A stretch of 64,000 bases of DNA from Bradyrhizobium icense (lineage in GTDB: Bacteria > Pseudomonadota > Alphaproteobacteria > Rhizobiales > Xanthobacteraceae): contig NZ_CP016428.1 in assembly GCF_001693385.1 (NCBI RefSeq), positions 5,952,001-6,016,000 of the forward strand. The letters are read 5' to 3'. How positions within the stretch are numbered: position 1 is the first letter of the stretch; the number at the start of each line of letters is the position of its first letter. Made by a program: the position numbers and the translations under genes. Positions 63,365 to 64,000 of the stretch are shown one piece after another. The notes below the pieces were generated by a model. It ran no database searches and was not told the origin of the DNA. It saw only the letters and a list, made by a program, of their open reading frames with translations.

Positions 63365-63535
63365 TTTGGGTTCCTTCGACCGTTCAACAACCCGAGATTG
63401 TCAGCGGTATCGTGCGGCGGCAAGTGTGGAAGCGCCGCGCGCTGAACCGTGATCGCGGTCACGTACGACAGCCCGCATTCGGCTTAGCGTCCCAGCAGCC
63501 AATCTCGCAACGAGGTCTCGCCTGAGGAGGCAGCC

Positions 63536-64000
63536 ATGTCCCGTTTCAAGTCATTGCTATTGGGTGCCGGCCTGCTGGCAGGCCTGCTGAATTTCGCCGT
63601 TACTGGTGCGGCGTTGGCGGAAGCCCCGAACGTCGACATCCGCAACGGCATGCAAACGCCGCCGGCGGACCAGCGCGTCGCGCTGGTGATCGGCAATTCG
63701 AATTACCAGATCGCGCCAAAGCTCGCCAATCCCGGCAACGACGCGCAGTCGATGGCGCAGCTTTTGAACTCTGCCGGCTTCGAGGTCACCCAGGCGACCG
63801 ACCTGACGCGCAGCGACATGGTCAAGGTGGTGCAGGACTTCTCCGCCAGGGTCGCCGAGCGCGGCCCCGGGACCGTCGCCATGATCTACTATGCCGGTCA
63901 CGGCGTGCAGGTGGCGGGCGAGAACTATCTGCTTCCGGTCGATGCGAAGATCGCTTCGCCGTCCGATCTCGACGGCAATTCGGTCCGGCTGGTCGACGTG
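63536..64000 (+). CDS. Caspase-like (peptidase C14) protein, cut by window end
   Basis: The first 155 residues of a secreted protein. Signal peptide about residues 5-28 (LLLGAGLLAGLLNFAVTGAA). The caspase-fold starts RVALVIGNSNYQIAPKLANP, with NDAQSMAQLLNSAGFEV and the catalytic histidine in MIYYAGHGVQ; the catalytic cysteine would lie beyond the window. Rhizobial orthocaspases often carry SEL1 or formylglycine-type C-terminal domains, which cannot be judged here. Starts at an ATG at 63536 with GAGGAGG upstream. Confidence 0.88.
   Translation, partial: MSRFKSLLLGAGLLAGLLNFAVTGAALAEAPNVDIRNGMQTPPADQRVALVIGNSNYQIAPKLANPGNDAQSMAQLLNSAGFEVTQATDLTRSDMVKVVQDFSARVAERGPGTVAMIYYAGHGVQVAGENYLLPVDAKIASPSDLDGNSVRLVDV

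Overview
The window is a 64 kb piece of a high-GC alphaproteobacterial chromosome, most like Bradyrhizobium or a close relative. The pointers are a Caulobacter-type flagellar gene set (FliX, FlgI, FlaF, FlbT), a DksA with a reduced zinc site, a giant pole-ring-like coiled-coil protein typical of Rhizobiales, an MlaE with a fused STAS domain, and an Arg/Trp-rich twin-arginine protein. The genus is inferred from gene content and protein style, not from a marker gene.

Layout. 1-2.5 kb: a cut-off 2-keto-4-pentenoate hydratase-like gene, dksA, and a divergent oxidoreductase/HxlR pair. 2.6-13.3 kb: a flagellar block. fliX lies divergent to flgI, which is followed by a flgJ-like rod-binding gene, an FlgN-like gene and a flaG-like gene; then come flaF with a small partner, flbT, and a flgE-flgK-flgL operon on the minus strand. 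Sigma-54 promoter-like sites lie upstream of flgI and flgE, and a CtrA-like box lies between fliX and flgI, so this looks like the Caulobacter-style hierarchical flagellar system. 13.4-18.6 kb: housekeeping genes (msrB, FAD oxidase, sixA-like, uspA-like, DUF1127, a MocR regulator with GTGCAA repeats at its promoter).

18.64-24.70 kb: an accessory island bounded by a near-identical inverted repeat of 33-35 bp. It carries an IS1182-family transposase, a serine beta-lactamase-like hydrolase, a minimal tyrosine recombinase and small membrane or secreted proteins. The gene just outside its right edge, a YdcF-like protein, is frameshifted.

25-36 kb: membrane and envelope proteins, an MHYT-GGDEF-EAL protein, a DUF892 ferritin-like protein with a general-stress-type promoter candidate, a YbhN-like flippase, a large SGNH hydrolase, DUF2147, a ferredoxin-NADP reductase, a thioesterase, a [2Fe-2S] ferredoxin and an Hpt protein. 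36.7-42 kb: a 1765-residue membrane-anchored coiled-coil protein resembling the Agrobacterium growth pole ring protein, with a CtrA-like box upstream. 42.4-52.7 kb: a second GGDEF-EAL protein, an Mla-type lipid ABC transporter (mlaD, mlaF, mlaE order on the minus strand), a dipeptide epimerase, an MFS carrier, an acidic protein of unknown function and a diacylglycerol-kinase-like enzyme. 52.7-64 kb: a secreted Ntn-hydrolase plus amidohydrolase pair, HdeD, a twin-arginine cationic protein, an MFS pump, glutaminase, DUF1269, an AbgT-like C-terminal fragment, a membrane metallophosphoesterase, an AI-2E family protein and a caspase-like protein cut by the window end.

The most unusual observations are a shared 98-residue insert, about two-thirds identical, in FlgE and FlgL, the inverted-repeat-bounded island, the eight-fold 44-residue repeat in the pole-ring-like protein, and an apparent flagellin 3-prime relic upstream of flaF.
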